Assembly (NCBI GenBank): GCA_965115815.1
Contig: OZ220465.1
Span: forward strand, 310,001-374,000
DNA: 64,000 nucleotides
Source of the DNA: VXPW01 sp965115815
GTDB taxonomy: Bacteria; Pseudomonadota; Alphaproteobacteria; TMED109
Direction: 5' to 3'
Below the pieces are notes generated by a model. It ran no database searches, was not told where the DNA came from, and was given only the letters and a program-made list of their open reading frames with translations. The first letter of the stretch is position 1. Every line of letters starts with the position of its first letter. Both the position numbers and the translations under genes were made by a program. Of the stretch, positions 11,436-20,979 are shown piece by piece.

Positions 11436-12119
11436 ATGGGGTCCATGATCTCGCTGCGCGCCGCCGACGACACCCGTCTCCCCGTCTATCTCGCCGAGCC
11501 GACCGGGATCCGTCGCGGTTCCCTGGTCGTCCTCCAGGAGATCTTCGGGGTCAACCCGCACCTTCGCAGCGTTGCCGACCGGTTCGCCGAGGCCGGCTAC
11601 GTCTGCTACGCTCCCGACCTGTTCCACCGCATCGAACCCGGCATCGAGCTCGGCTACGGTCCCGACGAGGTCGCGCGCGCGCGCGACCTCAAGGCGCAGG
11701 CCGGCTGGGACCATGCGGTCATGGATATCCAGACGTGTGTCTCGACCTTGCTGATCGACCACCGGGTGGGCGTGGTCGGTTTTTGCTACGGCGGCACGCT
11801 GGCGTGGCTCAGCGCCTGCCGGGGGTACGGGATGGAAGCCGCGGTCTGCTACTACGGCGGCCAGATCGCCGCGTTTCTCGACCGTCCCGCCGGCGTTCCC
11901 GTGCAGATGCATTTCGGGAACCGCGATGCGTCCATCCCGCCGGAGGACATCGAGAGGATTCGCGCCTTCGCGCCCGATGCCGACCTCCATGTCCATGATG
12001 GCGGCCACGGCTTCGCCTGTGCCGCGCGCGCCGGCTTTCAGGCGGCCTCGGCCGCCGCGGCCCACGCCCGCACGCTCGCGTTCCTCGCGCGGCATGTGGC
12101 CGGGGAAGCCGCATCGTGA
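11436..12119 (+). CDS. dienelactone hydrolase family protein
   Basis: 227 aa alpha/beta hydrolase. The nucleophile elbow is GFCYGG, with Cys in place of Ser as in true dienelactone hydrolases; the Asp follows in FGNRDASIP and the His in DGGHGF, so the Cys-Asp-His triad is complete. The N-terminus has LQEIFGVNPH, the oxyanion-loop region. Such enzymes open dienelactones in chloroaromatic pathways, but many paralogues have unknown ester substrates. ATG 11436 is used; a second in-frame ATG is at 11445. A 240-bp gap separates it from thyX, so it probably has its own promoter. Confidence 0.88.
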   Translation: MGSMISLRAADDTRLPVYLAEPTGIRRGSLVVLQEIFGVNPHLRSVADRFAEAGYVCYAPDLFHRIEPGIELGYGPDEVARARDLKAQAGWDHAVMDIQTCVSTLLIDHRVGVVGFCYGGTLAWLSACRGYGMEAAVCYYGGQIAAFLDRPAGVPVQMHFGNRDASIPPEDIERIRAFAPDADLHVHDGGHGFACAARAGFQAASAAAAHARTLAFLARHVAGEAAS

Positions 12120-12234
12120 GCGGCCGGCCCGCCGGCTTCGGGATTCCGGCTCCGGGGCGCGCGGCGGCCGTCGAACCGCCGGGCGCGACGCGGCCCCCGG
12201 ACGCGGGAAGGTGCTCCGGCGGGGCCGGTGCCGC

Positions 12235-13113
12235 ATGACCAAGACACCGGTATTCGGAATCCTCGGCGGGAGCGGCATCTATGCGCTCGAATCGCTGGCC
12301 GCGGACGGCTGGAAGGCCGTCGCCTCCCCCTTCGGCGCACCGTCCGATGCGATCCTGCACGGTCGGTTGCGCGGACTGGAATTCCGTTTCCTGCCCCGGC
12401 ACGGCCGCGGCCACCGCCTCCCGCCCGGCAGTCTCAACTTCCGCGCCAACATCGACGCGCTGAAGCGGACCGGGGTGACCGACCTCATCTCGCTCTCGGC
12501 CGCCGGCAGCCTCCGGGAAGACCTGTCGCCGGGTACATTCGTGCTGGTCGACCAGTTCATCGACCGCACGGCAGGCCGGGCCGGGAGCTTCTTCGGACCG
12601 GGCCTGGTGGCGCACGTCTCCCTGGCCCGGCCCACGTCGGACCGCTTGCGGCGCCTGCTCGCCGCGGCCGCGGCCGCGGCCGGGATCCGCTCGGTCGACG
12701 GCGGAACCTACCTGGCGATGGAGGGGCCGCAGTTCTCGACCCGGGCCGAATCCGAGCTCTACCGGACTTGGGGGTGCGACGTGATCGGAATGACCAACCT
12801 GCCGGAAGCCAAGCTGGCCCGGGAGGCCGAGATGGCATACGCCAGCGTCGCGATGATGACGGACTACGACTGCTGGCATCCGGATCACGACGCGGTGTCG
12901 GTCGAACAGGTGGTCGGCGTCCTGCGGGACAATGCGGCCCGCGCACGCACGCTGGTCGAGACCTTCGCCGGGATCGCCGCCGCCACGGACTGGGACGATT
13001 CCGATCCGGCCTACCGCGCCCTCGATGCGGCCGTCATCACGCCGCCGGAGGCGCGCGACGCCGGACTCGCGGCGAAACTGCAGGCCGTGGCCGGACGCGT
13101 CCTGGAACGCTGA
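12235..13113 (+). CDS. mtnP: S-methyl-5'-thioadenosine phosphorylase
   Basis: 292 aa. It splits methylthioadenosine into adenine and methylthioribose-1-phosphate in methionine salvage. Family landmarks are ILGGSGIYALE at the N-terminus, a FLPRHGRGHRLPP phosphate-binding block, LSAAGSLRE, MEGPQFSTRAES, and IGMTNLPEAKLAREAEM. The ATG at 12235 gives the conserved start MTKTPVFGILGGSG. Its stop is 13 bp from that of the convergent cytochrome c1 gene. Confidence 0.94.
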   Translation: MTKTPVFGILGGSGIYALESLAADGWKAVASPFGAPSDAILHGRLRGLEFRFLPRHGRGHRLPPGSLNFRANIDALKRTGVTDLISLSAAGSLREDLSPGTFVLVDQFIDRTAGRAGSFFGPGLVAHVSLARPTSDRLRRLLAAAAAAAGIRSVDGGTYLAMEGPQFSTRAESELYRTWGCDVIGMTNLPEAKLAREAEMAYASVAMMTDYDCWHPDHDAVSVEQVVGVLRDNAARARTLVETFAGIAAATDWDDSDPAYRALDAAVITPPEARDAGLAAKLQAVAGRVLER

Positions 13114-13126
13114 CCGGCTTGCCTTC

Positions 13127-13909
13127 TCAGAGGCGGTCGTCTCCGCGCCGGACCGGCGTCCACGTGCGCCGGTAGGCGGCATAGAACACGCCGGTCATCA
13201 CGAGGAGGAAGATCAGGACCCGCAGGCCCGTGCGTTTCCGCTCGTCCGCGCTGGGATCGGCCGCCCAAGCCAGGAACGTGACCACGTCGTGGGCTTCCTG
13301 CGCGATCGTGGCCTCGGTACCGTCCGCGTACGCGACATCGTCGCCCCAGAGGGGCGGCGGCATGGCGATGACCGAGCCCGGGAAATACGGGTTGTAGTAG
13401 GAGGCACCGGGGTCGACCCCCTCGGGCGGATCCTCGTAGCCGGTCAGGATGCCGTAGACGTACGGCGCACCCCGCTCCCGCACCTTGAGCGAGAGGTCGG
13501 GCGGCGCCACGCCGTTGTGGACGGCGGCGGCGGCCTTCGCGTTCGGAAACGGTTCGGGAATCAGCGGGTCGGACGGCCGGCCGGGGCGGTCGAATCGCTC
13601 GCCCCGGTCGTCCGGCCCGTCCTCGACCAGCGTGTCCGCCGCCATCCGGCGCACGTCTTCCTCGGCGTAGCCCAGATCTTCCAGGTTGCGCCAGGCCAGA
13701 AACCGGAGTCCGTGGCACGCCGCGCAGGTGTTGCGGTACACCTCGAACCCGCGCACGGCGGCCGCCCGGTCCAGCCGCCCGAACACCCCGTCGAAGGAAA
13801 ATTCGACGTCCGGCGGCGCACGGCCGTCGGGTGCGGCCTGCGCGGCGGGCGCCGCGATCCACAGGGCCGCCCAGATTCCCGCGGCGCACCGCAGCTGCCG
13901 GTGCCTCAC
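13127..13909 (-). CDS. petC: cytochrome c1 of the bc1 complex
   Basis: 260 aa. An N-terminal signal peptide ends near AAPAAQA, then heme-binding NTCAACHGL, the axial Met in AMPPPLWGD, and a C-terminal membrane anchor (GLRVLIFLLVMTGVFYAAY). It passes electrons from the Rieske protein to soluble cytochrome c. The start is GTG 13909, overlapping the cytochrome b stop (GTGA). It is the last gene of the three-gene bc1 operon. Confidence 0.94.
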   Translation of the reverse strand: MRHRQLRCAAGIWAALWIAAPAAQAAPDGRAPPDVEFSFDGVFGRLDRAAAVRGFEVYRNTCAACHGLRFLAWRNLEDLGYAEEDVRRMAADTLVEDGPDDRGERFDRPGRPSDPLIPEPFPNAKAAAAVHNGVAPPDLSLKVRERGAPYVYGILTGYEDPPEGVDPGASYYNPYFPGSVIAMPPPLWGDDVAYADGTEATIAQEAHDVVTFLAWAADPSADERKRTGLRVLIFLLVMTGVFYAAYRRTWTPVRRGDDRL

Positions 13910-15138
13910 GGATTCCCGCTCCCCGGACCGCTCCCGTGCTCGTGTCCGTAGATGCTCCCCGGCAGCCGCCGCGTCCGCTCGACCCGCCCGATCACCGGCA
14001 TCAGCACCAGGAAGTGCGCGAAGTAGTAGAGGGTCGCCAGCCGCCCGATCGCGACGTACGGGTCTTCCGCCGGTTGCGCGCCGATCCAGCCGAGCAGCAC
14101 GGCATTGGCCGCGAACAGCCAGAACAGCCACCGATAGACCGGACGGAAGGCGGCGCTCCGGACCTTGGAGCTGTCGAGCCACGGAAGGGCGAACAGCACG
14201 GCGATGGCGCCGAACATCGCGACCACGCCGCCCAGCTTGTGCGGGACGGCCCGCAGGATGGCGTAGAACGGCAGAAAGTACCACTCAGGCACGATATGCG
14301 GCGGCGTCCGGAGCGGATCCGCCGGGAGGTAGTTGTCGGGATGGCCGAGGCGGTCCGGGGCGTAGAACACCACGCCGGCAAAGAAGACCAGCGCCATGCC
14401 CAGGCCGACGAGATCCTTCACCGTGTAGTACGGGTGGAAGGGAATCGTGTCGCGGGGGGCTCCGGGATTGATCCCGAGCGGGTTGTTCGAACCGTGGCGG
14501 TGCAGGGCGACGATATGGAGGAACACCAGCGCGACGACCACGAAGGGCAGGAGATAGTGCAGCGCAAAGAACCGGTTGAGGGTCGGATTGTCGACCGCGA
14601 ATCCCCCCCACAGCCATTCGACGACCGCCGGCCCGATGCCGGGGATCGCCGAGAACAGGTTGGTGATGACCGTGGCCCCCCAGAAGCTCATCTGCCCCCA
14701 GGGCAGCACGTATCCCATGAACGCGCTCATCATCATGACGATCAGGATGATGATGCCCAGCCACCACAGCAGTTCCCGCGGTTCCTTGTACGAGCCGTAG
14801 TAGAGCCCCCGGAACAGGTGGATGTAGACGCAGATGAAGAAGAACGAGGCTCCGTTGGCGTGGGCCGACCGGATCAGCCAGCCGTAGTTCACGTCCCGCA
14901 TGATGTGCTGCACGCTGTCGAAGGCATGGTCGACATGCGGCGTGTAGTGCATGGCCAGCACGACCCCGGTCACGATCTGCACCACCAGGAAGAATCCGGC
15001 GAGCGAGCCGAAGTTCCAGAACGCATTCAGGTTGCGGGGCGTGCGGTACTCGATCAGCGCGTGCCGCGCCGCCGCGAACAGGGGGAGGCGGTAGTCGATC
15101 CAGCGCACCGCCCGCGTGACGAGACCCCGGTTCGGCAC
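13906..15138 (-). CDS. petB: cytochrome b of the bc1 complex
   Basis: 410 aa, eight membrane helices. The Qo-site PEWY motif is present (VPEWYFLPFYAI), as are the helix B and D histidines for hemes bL and bH and the long cd-loop GYVLPWGQMSFWGATVITN. It oxidises ubiquinol. The start is taken as GTG 15138, 5 bp after the Rieske stop; the open frame runs far upstream in another reading and must be trimmed. Confidence 0.94.
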   Translation of the reverse strand: MPNRGLVTRAVRWIDYRLPLFAAARHALIEYRTPRNLNAFWNFGSLAGFFLVVQIVTGVVLAMHYTPHVDHAFDSVQHIMRDVNYGWLIRSAHANGASFFFICVYIHLFRGLYYGSYKEPRELLWWLGIIILIVMMMSAFMGYVLPWGQMSFWGATVITNLFSAIPGIGPAVVEWLWGGFAVDNPTLNRFFALHYLLPFVVVALVFLHIVALHRHGSNNPLGINPGAPRDTIPFHPYYTVKDLVGLGMALVFFAGVVFYAPDRLGHPDNYLPADPLRTPPHIVPEWYFLPFYAILRAVPHKLGGVVAMFGAIAVLFALPWLDSSKVRSAAFRPVYRWLFWLFAANAVLLGWIGAQPAEDPYVAIGRLATLYYFAHFLVLMPVIGRVERTRRLPGSIYGHEHGSGPGSGNP

Positions 15139-15143
15139 CGCGC

Positions 15144-15671
15144 CTACCCGATCCGGATCGTCGCGTCGTCGACGAACCGATACGGCGGAACCGCCAAGTT
15201 CCGGGGCGCCGGGCCCTTCCGGATCCGGCCCGACGTGTCGTAATGCGATCCATGGCAAGGGCAGAACCAACCCCGGTATTCGCCCTGCCCGTCGCCGATC
15301 GGAATGCAGCCCAAGTGAGTACAGACGCCCACCAGGACCAGAAAGCGGGAATCCTGCGCCCGGCTGGCGTCGGTCGCCGGGTCCGGCAGGTCGGCGGTGT
15401 CGTCCCGGGCGGCCTGTTCGATTTCCTCGGCGGTCCGGTGGCGGACGAACACCGGCGCCCCCCGCCACAGCACGGTGCGGCTGCTTCCGGGCTCCAGCCC
15501 GCTCAGGTCGATGTCGACCGTGGCCAGGGCTTGGACGTCCGCCGCCGGATTCATCTGGTCGATGAGCGGCCAGGCCGCGCCTCCGGCCGCCACGGCGCCG
15601 AAGGCGCCGGAGGCAAGATTGAGGAAGTCGCGGCGGCTGGACGCCGCTGCGGGTGCAGCTGGATTCGACAT
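15144..15671 (-). CDS. petA: ubiquinol-cytochrome c reductase Rieske iron-sulfur subunit
   Basis: 175 aa. A twin-arginine-like SSRRDFLNLASG segment precedes the N-terminal membrane helix, as in most Rieske proteins. The cluster ligands are CTHLGC and CPCHGSHYD, with the GPAPRNL Pro loop. It is first in the Rieske / cytochrome b / cytochrome c1 operon. The gene ends in TAG, which matters for judging the in-frame TAG codons elsewhere in the window. Confidence 0.95.
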   Translation of the reverse strand: MSNPAAPAAASSRRDFLNLASGAFGAVAAGGAAWPLIDQMNPAADVQALATVDIDLSGLEPGSSRTVLWRGAPVFVRHRTAEEIEQAARDDTADLPDPATDASRAQDSRFLVLVGVCTHLGCIPIGDGQGEYRGWFCPCHGSHYDTSGRIRKGPAPRNLAVPPYRFVDDATIRIG

Positions 15672-16438
15672 GCGGATGCGAGGGGTTCCGGGCCCAGCCG
15701 ATTCGTGCGGGCCGAACATGTTTGTAGCCGAGACCCGCCGATTTGCAAGGCCGTGCGGGTCCGGGCCGCGGCCCGGGCGTCGGCGGCCGGTTCCGGGGCG
15801 TCCGCGCGCCGCCGGGGGACGGTTCGTTCCGCGCGGCTTCCGGAGGGGATCGAGTCCGGCCGCCTCTTCCCCGCCGCCGTCGGACCGGCCGCCTCTTCCC
15901 GTAGGTTCCCCGCCGCCGTCGGACCGGCCGCCTCTTCCCGTAGGTTCCCCGGAACCGGCGGGAGCCCCGTCCGCGCCGCGCTGCCGACGTCCTTCCCCGC
16001 GACCCTGTCGACGCACCCGGACGGGCGCGGCCCGGTCTCCGGTGCGGACCGTGCGGCGGCGGGGTTGCGGAAGATCCGCGGCCGGCGCGAGGCCGCGGGC
16101 ATCGGGCGGCCCGCGAGCAGCCGGGGCGGACCTCGGGCTGCGCGGCCGCCCGACCCTCGAAACGGGCCGGAGAGGTCGGTCCGCGACCCGGGCCGCGGAG
16201 TGTTCTTCGACCGGGCCGCGGGGGCCGCGCAGCGGCGGACGCGGTGGCGATCAAACGTTCGGACGCGGCCGCCGGGGCGCGTCCCGGGCGGCGGGCCGGG
16301 GCCCGCTTCCCATCCGGCCCCGCCCGCTGTATGTTCCAGTCCTCGGCTTGTGCCGATCTACATCTTGATTCCCGGATTCCCGCGAATCGGAGCGGCGCAA
16401 TCTTCGTTGTAGCCGCAATGGTGGGGTAAAAGAGCAAC
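15672..16438. other. divergent spacer between bc1 and nrdA
   Basis: No credible gene. It holds the promoters of the bc1 operon and nrdA and a 39-bp tandem duplication. The last 100 bp before nrdA are less GC-rich than the rest, fitting a promoter region, but I cannot pick a firm -35/-10 pair or NrdR boxes by eye. Confidence 0.5.
15869..15946. repeat. tandem duplication, 2 x 39 bp
   Basis: Two adjacent copies of a 39-bp unit (15869-15907 and 15908-15946) beginning CCCCGCCGCCGTCGG. The following bases repeat the first few of the unit. It lies outside genes. Confidence 0.88.
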
Positions 16439-18307
16439 ATGGATGGTGTGATCGAAGCGCCTGTCGCCTCTGCGCCGGTGCTGCCCCACCGGCTGTTCGA
16501 TCCGGACCAGGACGCCATCCAGGTACCCGGCGGCCGGCGGGTCGCGCCCCGCGCGGACCGCGACGCTCTTCTCACGGAGTTCGGGAAATCCGTCCTTCGG
16601 GACCGCTACACGCTTCCCGACGAACCGATTCAGACCATGTTCGCCCGGGTCGCAAGCACGTTCGCGGACAACGACGGGCACGCCCAGCGCCTGTACGACT
16701 ACATGTCCAACCTCTGGTTCATGCCGTCCACCCCGGTCCTGTCCAACGGCGGCACCTCGCGCGGACTGCCGATTTCGTGCTTTCTGAACGAGGCGAGCGA
16801 CAGTCTCCAGGGAATCGTCGATCTCTGGAACGAGAACGTCTGGCTGGCCGCCCGCGGCGGCGGCATCGGCAGCTACTGGGGCAATCTGCGCTCCATCGGG
16901 GAGCAGGTTGGCCAGAACGGCCAGACCTCGGGCATCATTCCCTTCATCCGGGTCATGGATTCCCTGACCTTGGCGATCAGCCAGGGGAGTCTGCGCCGGG
17001 GCAGCGCCGCGGTCTATCTGCCGGTCAGTCATCCGGAGATCGAGGAATTCGTGGAGCTCCGGCGCCCCACCGGCGGGGATCCGCATCGCAAGGCGCCCAA
17101 CCTGCATCACGGGGTCGTGATTCCCGACGCTTTCATGCGGGCCGTGGAATCCGACGGCGAATGGACGCTGACCAGTCCGCGCGACCGTCAGGCGCGCCGG
17201 ACCGTGTCCGCCCGCGCCCTCTGGATCCGGATCCTGACGGCGCGCGTGGAGACCGGCGAACCGTATCTGCTGTTCATCGACCACGTGAACCGGGCCGTGC
17301 CGGAGCACCACCGCTTCCTCGGGCTCAATGTCCGGACCTCGAATCTCTGCTCGGAAATCACGCTGCCGACCGGCCCCGATCATCATGGCCGGGAGCGGAC
17401 GGCGACGTGCTGCCTGTCGTCGGTCAATCTCGAACGGTACGACGACTGGAAGGACGACGCCCTCTTCGTCGAGGACGTACTGCGGTTCCTCGACAACGTG
17501 CTCGAGGGCTTCATCCGGAAGGCCCCCGAAGCCATGGCCCATGCGCGGTATGCGTCGGAACGGGAACGCAGCGTCGGGCTCGGGGTCATGGGCTTCCACT
17601 CCTTCCTGCAGGCCCGCGGGCTGCCCTTCGAATCCGCCCCGGCCAAGGCTTGGAATCGGGCCATTTTCCGGGATCTTCGGGCGCGCGCCGACGCGGCGTC
17701 CCGCCGGCTCGCCGAGGAAAAGGGTCCGTGCCCCGATGCCCGCGACGGCAAGGCCGTGGAGCGGTTCTCGAACAAGCTCGCGATCGCGCCGACCGCCTCG
17801 ATCTCCATCATCTGCGGCGGCACCTCTCCCGGTATCGAGCCGTTTGCCGCCAACGCCTTCCTGCACAAGACCCTTTCGGGGGCGTTTCCGGTTCGAAACC
17901 CCTATCTCCGGAAGCTGCTGGAGAGCAAGGGGCGCGACTCCGACGACGTGTGGTCGTCGATCACCACCCGCCAAGGATCCGTCCAGCATCTGGACTTTCT
18001 CGACGACGACGAGAAGGCCGTGTTCCGCACCGCGTTCGAGATCGACCAGCGTTGGGTGGTGGAACTGGCGGCCGACCGGGCTCCCTACATCTGCCAGTCG
18101 CAGTCGCTGAACCTGTTCCTCCCCGCGAACGTCCACAAGCGGGATCTGCACCATCTGCATTTCCAAGCGTGGAGACGCGGCGTGAAGAGCCTCTACTACC
18201 TCCGGTCAATGTCGCTTCAGCGGTCGGACCGGGAGGCCGGGCCCGAGCCTGCGGCCGCGGCGCGTCCGGAACGGGTGGACTACGAGGAATGCCTGGCCTG
18301 CCAGTAG
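16439..18307 (+). CDS. nrdA: ribonucleoside-diphosphate reductase, class I large (alpha) subunit
   Basis: 622 aa, without an N-terminal ATP-cone. It reduces NDPs to dNDPs. The radical/active-site block SNLCSEI (Asn-x-Cys-x-Glu) and the redox Cys pair ISCFLN and TCCLSSVNL are present, as is the LAIAPTASIS phosphate loop. It ends EECLACQ, a Cys-x-x-Cys tail used to pass electrons from thioredoxin or glutaredoxin. The TAG stop directly after this conserved tail is a genuine terminator. The small subunit gene nrdB, often next door in alphaproteobacteria, is absent; the next gene is on the other strand. Confidence 0.9.
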   Translation: MDGVIEAPVASAPVLPHRLFDPDQDAIQVPGGRRVAPRADRDALLTEFGKSVLRDRYTLPDEPIQTMFARVASTFADNDGHAQRLYDYMSNLWFMPSTPVLSNGGTSRGLPISCFLNEASDSLQGIVDLWNENVWLAARGGGIGSYWGNLRSIGEQVGQNGQTSGIIPFIRVMDSLTLAISQGSLRRGSAAVYLPVSHPEIEEFVELRRPTGGDPHRKAPNLHHGVVIPDAFMRAVESDGEWTLTSPRDRQARRTVSARALWIRILTARVETGEPYLLFIDHVNRAVPEHHRFLGLNVRTSNLCSEITLPTGPDHHGRERTATCCLSSVNLERYDDWKDDALFVEDVLRFLDNVLEGFIRKAPEAMAHARYASERERSVGLGVMGFHSFLQARGLPFESAPAKAWNRAIFRDLRARADAASRRLAEEKGPCPDARDGKAVERFSNKLAIAPTASISIICGGTSPGIEPFAANAFLHKTLSGAFPVRNPYLRKLLESKGRDSDDVWSSITTRQGSVQHLDFLDDDEKAVFRTAFEIDQRWVVELAADRAPYICQSQSLNLFLPANVHKRDLHHLHFQAWRRGVKSLYYLRSMSLQRSDREAGPEPAAAARPERVDYEECLACQ

Positions 18308-18419
18308 CCGGCGGGCGTCCTTCGGCCCGCCCGGGTGCGCACGGTGCGCGGGTGACGGGGGATGCGGAGCCGGAACCGGGGGTCTTTGCGGCATGCGGGA
18401 CCGGGGTGCGCAGGCCTGG

Positions 18420-20144
18420 TCAGCGCCGGAAGGTCTGCCGGGGGGTTCCGGGCGCCCATTCCCGCAGTCCCTGATAGCGCTTCAGCTTCCATTGCTGCGT
18501 CATCACGCCTTCGAAGACGGAGGAAAGGTCCAGGCGGCCGTCGTCGGATGCCGACATCGGCAGTGCGCTTCGGCATTCATCCTGGAATTGCCGTGCCAGC
18601 GCGTCATTGCGGCGATAGGCCCGCTGCCACCATTCTTCCATTCGCTCCCGGGCCTGGGCCAGGGCCTCGGGCGCCGGCAGCAGGTCCGCCTTTCTTCGAT
18701 TGACCGCCGGAGTGCTCGGCAGCAGGTTCCAGAGGTCGTTGCACGGCCATGCTGCGAAGGGGAAGCAGTGGTCGATGTCGAAGTTTCCGGTCAGGCGGCG
18801 GCCCGTCCACACGCAGTACAACGGCGATTCGTTCTCGCGCAGCATCCGTACCACCTTGCGCACCCTTCCCGTTTCGTGTTCGGCATCAAGCCAGCGCAAC
18901 GCTTCCAGGTGCTGATCCCAGGAGCCGGGGTCCTGTCCGAGGGCCTGCTGGTTGCCGCGCATGATCTCGATCCACTCGTTCAGCACGGCCGGCTCGATCC
19001 ACGCGGCGTACCGGCCCATCGACTGCCAGAGGTGGGTGGGTACCGAGAAGGTTCCGAACGACCACAGGAAGGCCTCGTCCAGGCGTACGCCGCCGGCGTT
19101 CGGCCCCGGTCCGCTCCGCCGGTTGCAAGGAAACACGGGCTCGGAACTGCCCGGATACTTCGTGTGGGTCGCGGGCATCCTCTGGATGCATCTCGCCGCA
19201 TCGCGAATGGCGAGGAGCAGGTTTCTGGCCTCGCTCCCGTCGAACTGCCGGCCGACCTTGAGATCGTACGGCGAGAGCGTCTCAAGGCCGTGAAAGCCTT
19301 CCTTGACGAATGCAAGCCCGCCCCGGCCCCGGCGCTGGGGCAATCCGTGCGCGATGAGCGGTCGAAAGGCGCGCACCCAGAATAGAGCCACGAGCCCCAA
19401 CGGCAGGTCCACGTACCGGTCGTTCCGGCCCGGTCGGGCGAAGCCCTCCGCGCTGTCGGCAATCCGAATCAGCGTCCGCAGCAGGGCAAGCTTGTACGTC
19501 GAGGACTTGCGATCGTTGAACACGACGTGCCGGAGCAGCGGAAGCGCTCCGGTCCCGTCGTCCGGGAGTCGGAGCCAGAGAACGTCCCAACTGACTTCCG
19601 TCCGGCCCCGGACATCGGAACGGTGCTCGCTTCGAATCGTTTGCAGGCCGTGCCGTCGCGCCAGCGCCTCGATCTCGGTCGCAGTGGCCGGCGCCATCGG
19701 GCGCCCGGGTGGAATCGGGCCGTGGCGAAGGGTCACCATCATGCTTCCGCCGGGGCTCAGCAGCGAGGCCAGCTTGCGGAAGGCTTGAGCGCGGGCCGGC
19801 GGCGGCAGATGTACCCATACCGCACTCATCCAGATCAGGTCGAAGGTGAGGTTCGCGCGCCACACCCGGTCCAGTGCGGGGAGCGTGTCCTCCGTCCACT
19901 GGATGTTCGGTGACCGGTGGCGCTCCCTCGCTGCGGAACGCAGTTGCCCGGAGGGCTCGACCGCGACGACCCGGTGGCCTTTCGCGGCGAACCAAGCGGC
20001 ATCCCGCCCGCTGCCTGCACCCACGTCAAGAACACACCCTGCGGGCCCGGGCAGCAGGTCCAGCACCGGCGCATGCACAGCCTCGAACGAAAGGCGCTCG
20101 AACTCCTCGATCAGGTCGCCCGCCCGCGCGTCGTACCCGTCCAC
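18420..20144 (-). CDS. class I SAM methyltransferase fused to an HNH endonuclease domain
   Basis: About 574 aa. The N-terminal third is a Rossmann methyltransferase with motif I VLDVGAGSGRDAAWFA and an acidic residue ending strand 2 (VVAVEPS). A middle region of about 200 residues is unassigned. The C-terminus holds a CVWTGRRL segment, then DIDHCFPFAAW, NDLWNLLP and a following Asn/Lys pair, an HNH-type nuclease core. Having modification and cleavage in one chain suggests a defence or mobile-element role, but this is inference. The frame is open to GTG 20261; the start at GTG 20144 gives a family-like N-terminus, with no good ribosome site at either. Confidence 0.7.
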   Translation of the reverse strand: MDGYDARAGDLIEEFERLSFEAVHAPVLDLLPGPAGCVLDVGAGSGRDAAWFAAKGHRVVAVEPSGQLRSAARERHRSPNIQWTEDTLPALDRVWRANLTFDLIWMSAVWVHLPPPARAQAFRKLASLLSPGGSMMVTLRHGPIPPGRPMAPATATEIEALARRHGLQTIRSEHRSDVRGRTEVSWDVLWLRLPDDGTGALPLLRHVVFNDRKSSTYKLALLRTLIRIADSAEGFARPGRNDRYVDLPLGLVALFWVRAFRPLIAHGLPQRRGRGGLAFVKEGFHGLETLSPYDLKVGRQFDGSEARNLLLAIRDAARCIQRMPATHTKYPGSSEPVFPCNRRSGPGPNAGGVRLDEAFLWSFGTFSVPTHLWQSMGRYAAWIEPAVLNEWIEIMRGNQQALGQDPGSWDQHLEALRWLDAEHETGRVRKVVRMLRENESPLYCVWTGRRLTGNFDIDHCFPFAAWPCNDLWNLLPSTPAVNRRKADLLPAPEALAQARERMEEWWQRAYRRNDALARQFQDECRSALPMSASDDGRLDLSSVFEGVMTQQWKLKRYQGLREWAPGTPRQTFRR

Positions 20145-20359
20145 GACCTCGCGAACACGGAACGGGCCGCGCCGGCTTTCAGCCTTGGAGAGTTCTCGAG
20201 AATCCACCCTGTTGCTCCGACACGGACCAAGCTGCCGCCATCCGGTGGACGCGCAGCGCACTCCAAGCCCCGTGCTCCAAGCATGCCAGGTTCGTCATCC
20301 GGCACGCGGACCGAAGCCTACCGGAAGCAGGCCTTCGCGAATCAGCGGAACGGATGCTC

Positions 20360-20450
20360 GCTTGCGCCAGGCCAAGCCCTGGAGAGGGGGAAACCATGAC
20401 GTAGGTTGAAACCTTTCGTCGCAAGCCTGCGGGTTCGACCCCCGCCCGGC
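20360..20450 (+). ncRNA. structured element A, unidentified
   Basis: Seen directly: a 7-bp stem GCTTGCG (20360-20366) with CGCAAGC (20420-20426); inside it, hairpin CCAGG / CCTGG with loop CCAAGC (20367-20382); after it, a perfect hairpin GCGGG-TTCGACC-CCCGC (20429-20445) that looks exactly like a tRNA T-arm. A related copy on the other strand at 26561-26652 keeps all three stems, with two compensatory pair changes in the CCAGG hairpin. No D-arm or anticodon arm is found, so it is not a normal tRNA. The outer group II intron starts 9 bp after the last hairpin. Confidence 0.5.
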
Positions 20451-20979
20451 AAAGGTGAGCCCGCCAGCCGGGAGCGAGTGTGGCATGGCGTGCGGTAACG
20501 CACGTCGTGAAGCGTACACAGCGGGCGGCGAAGCGTCGCTATGGAGCCTCGTAATCCTCAACGTCGGTGCCTTCATCTTTCGAGCAGTGGGGGCCGCACC
20601 GGAGTGCCGCATGCATGGGCAAGGCGCAACGGACCGTCCGGGGTCAGAGAACGACGCAAAGCCGCGGGATGGCTTGCCAGGGAACCTGGGAGATCCTGTT
20701 CCTGCCCGCAGGAATGACCGCTGGAAAGGGAGATAGCCAGCGTGATCAATTAAGACCCCGGCCGGCCGCTGTGCCTGCACGGCGGCGGGAGCGCGCGAGC
20801 GAACACGAAACCTGCAGGCATCGTGCGGACCCGGCTGGCGAAACCAATGAGCCGAAGGGCACGCGGGGACAGGAAGTCGTAGCACGCTCATACTACCGTC
20901 GAAGGCGGGGAACCGGGTCCACCGGGTGCCGCTGGAGGGAAGGGGCGTGCTGCAGGAACAGAACCACTGGAGGGAAACG

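Noticed and set aside
20429..20445. tRNA gene at the T-arm-like hairpin (and its copy at 26568-26584)
   Set aside because: Only the T-arm is tRNA-like; there is no acceptor pairing, D-arm or anticodon arm at the right distances.
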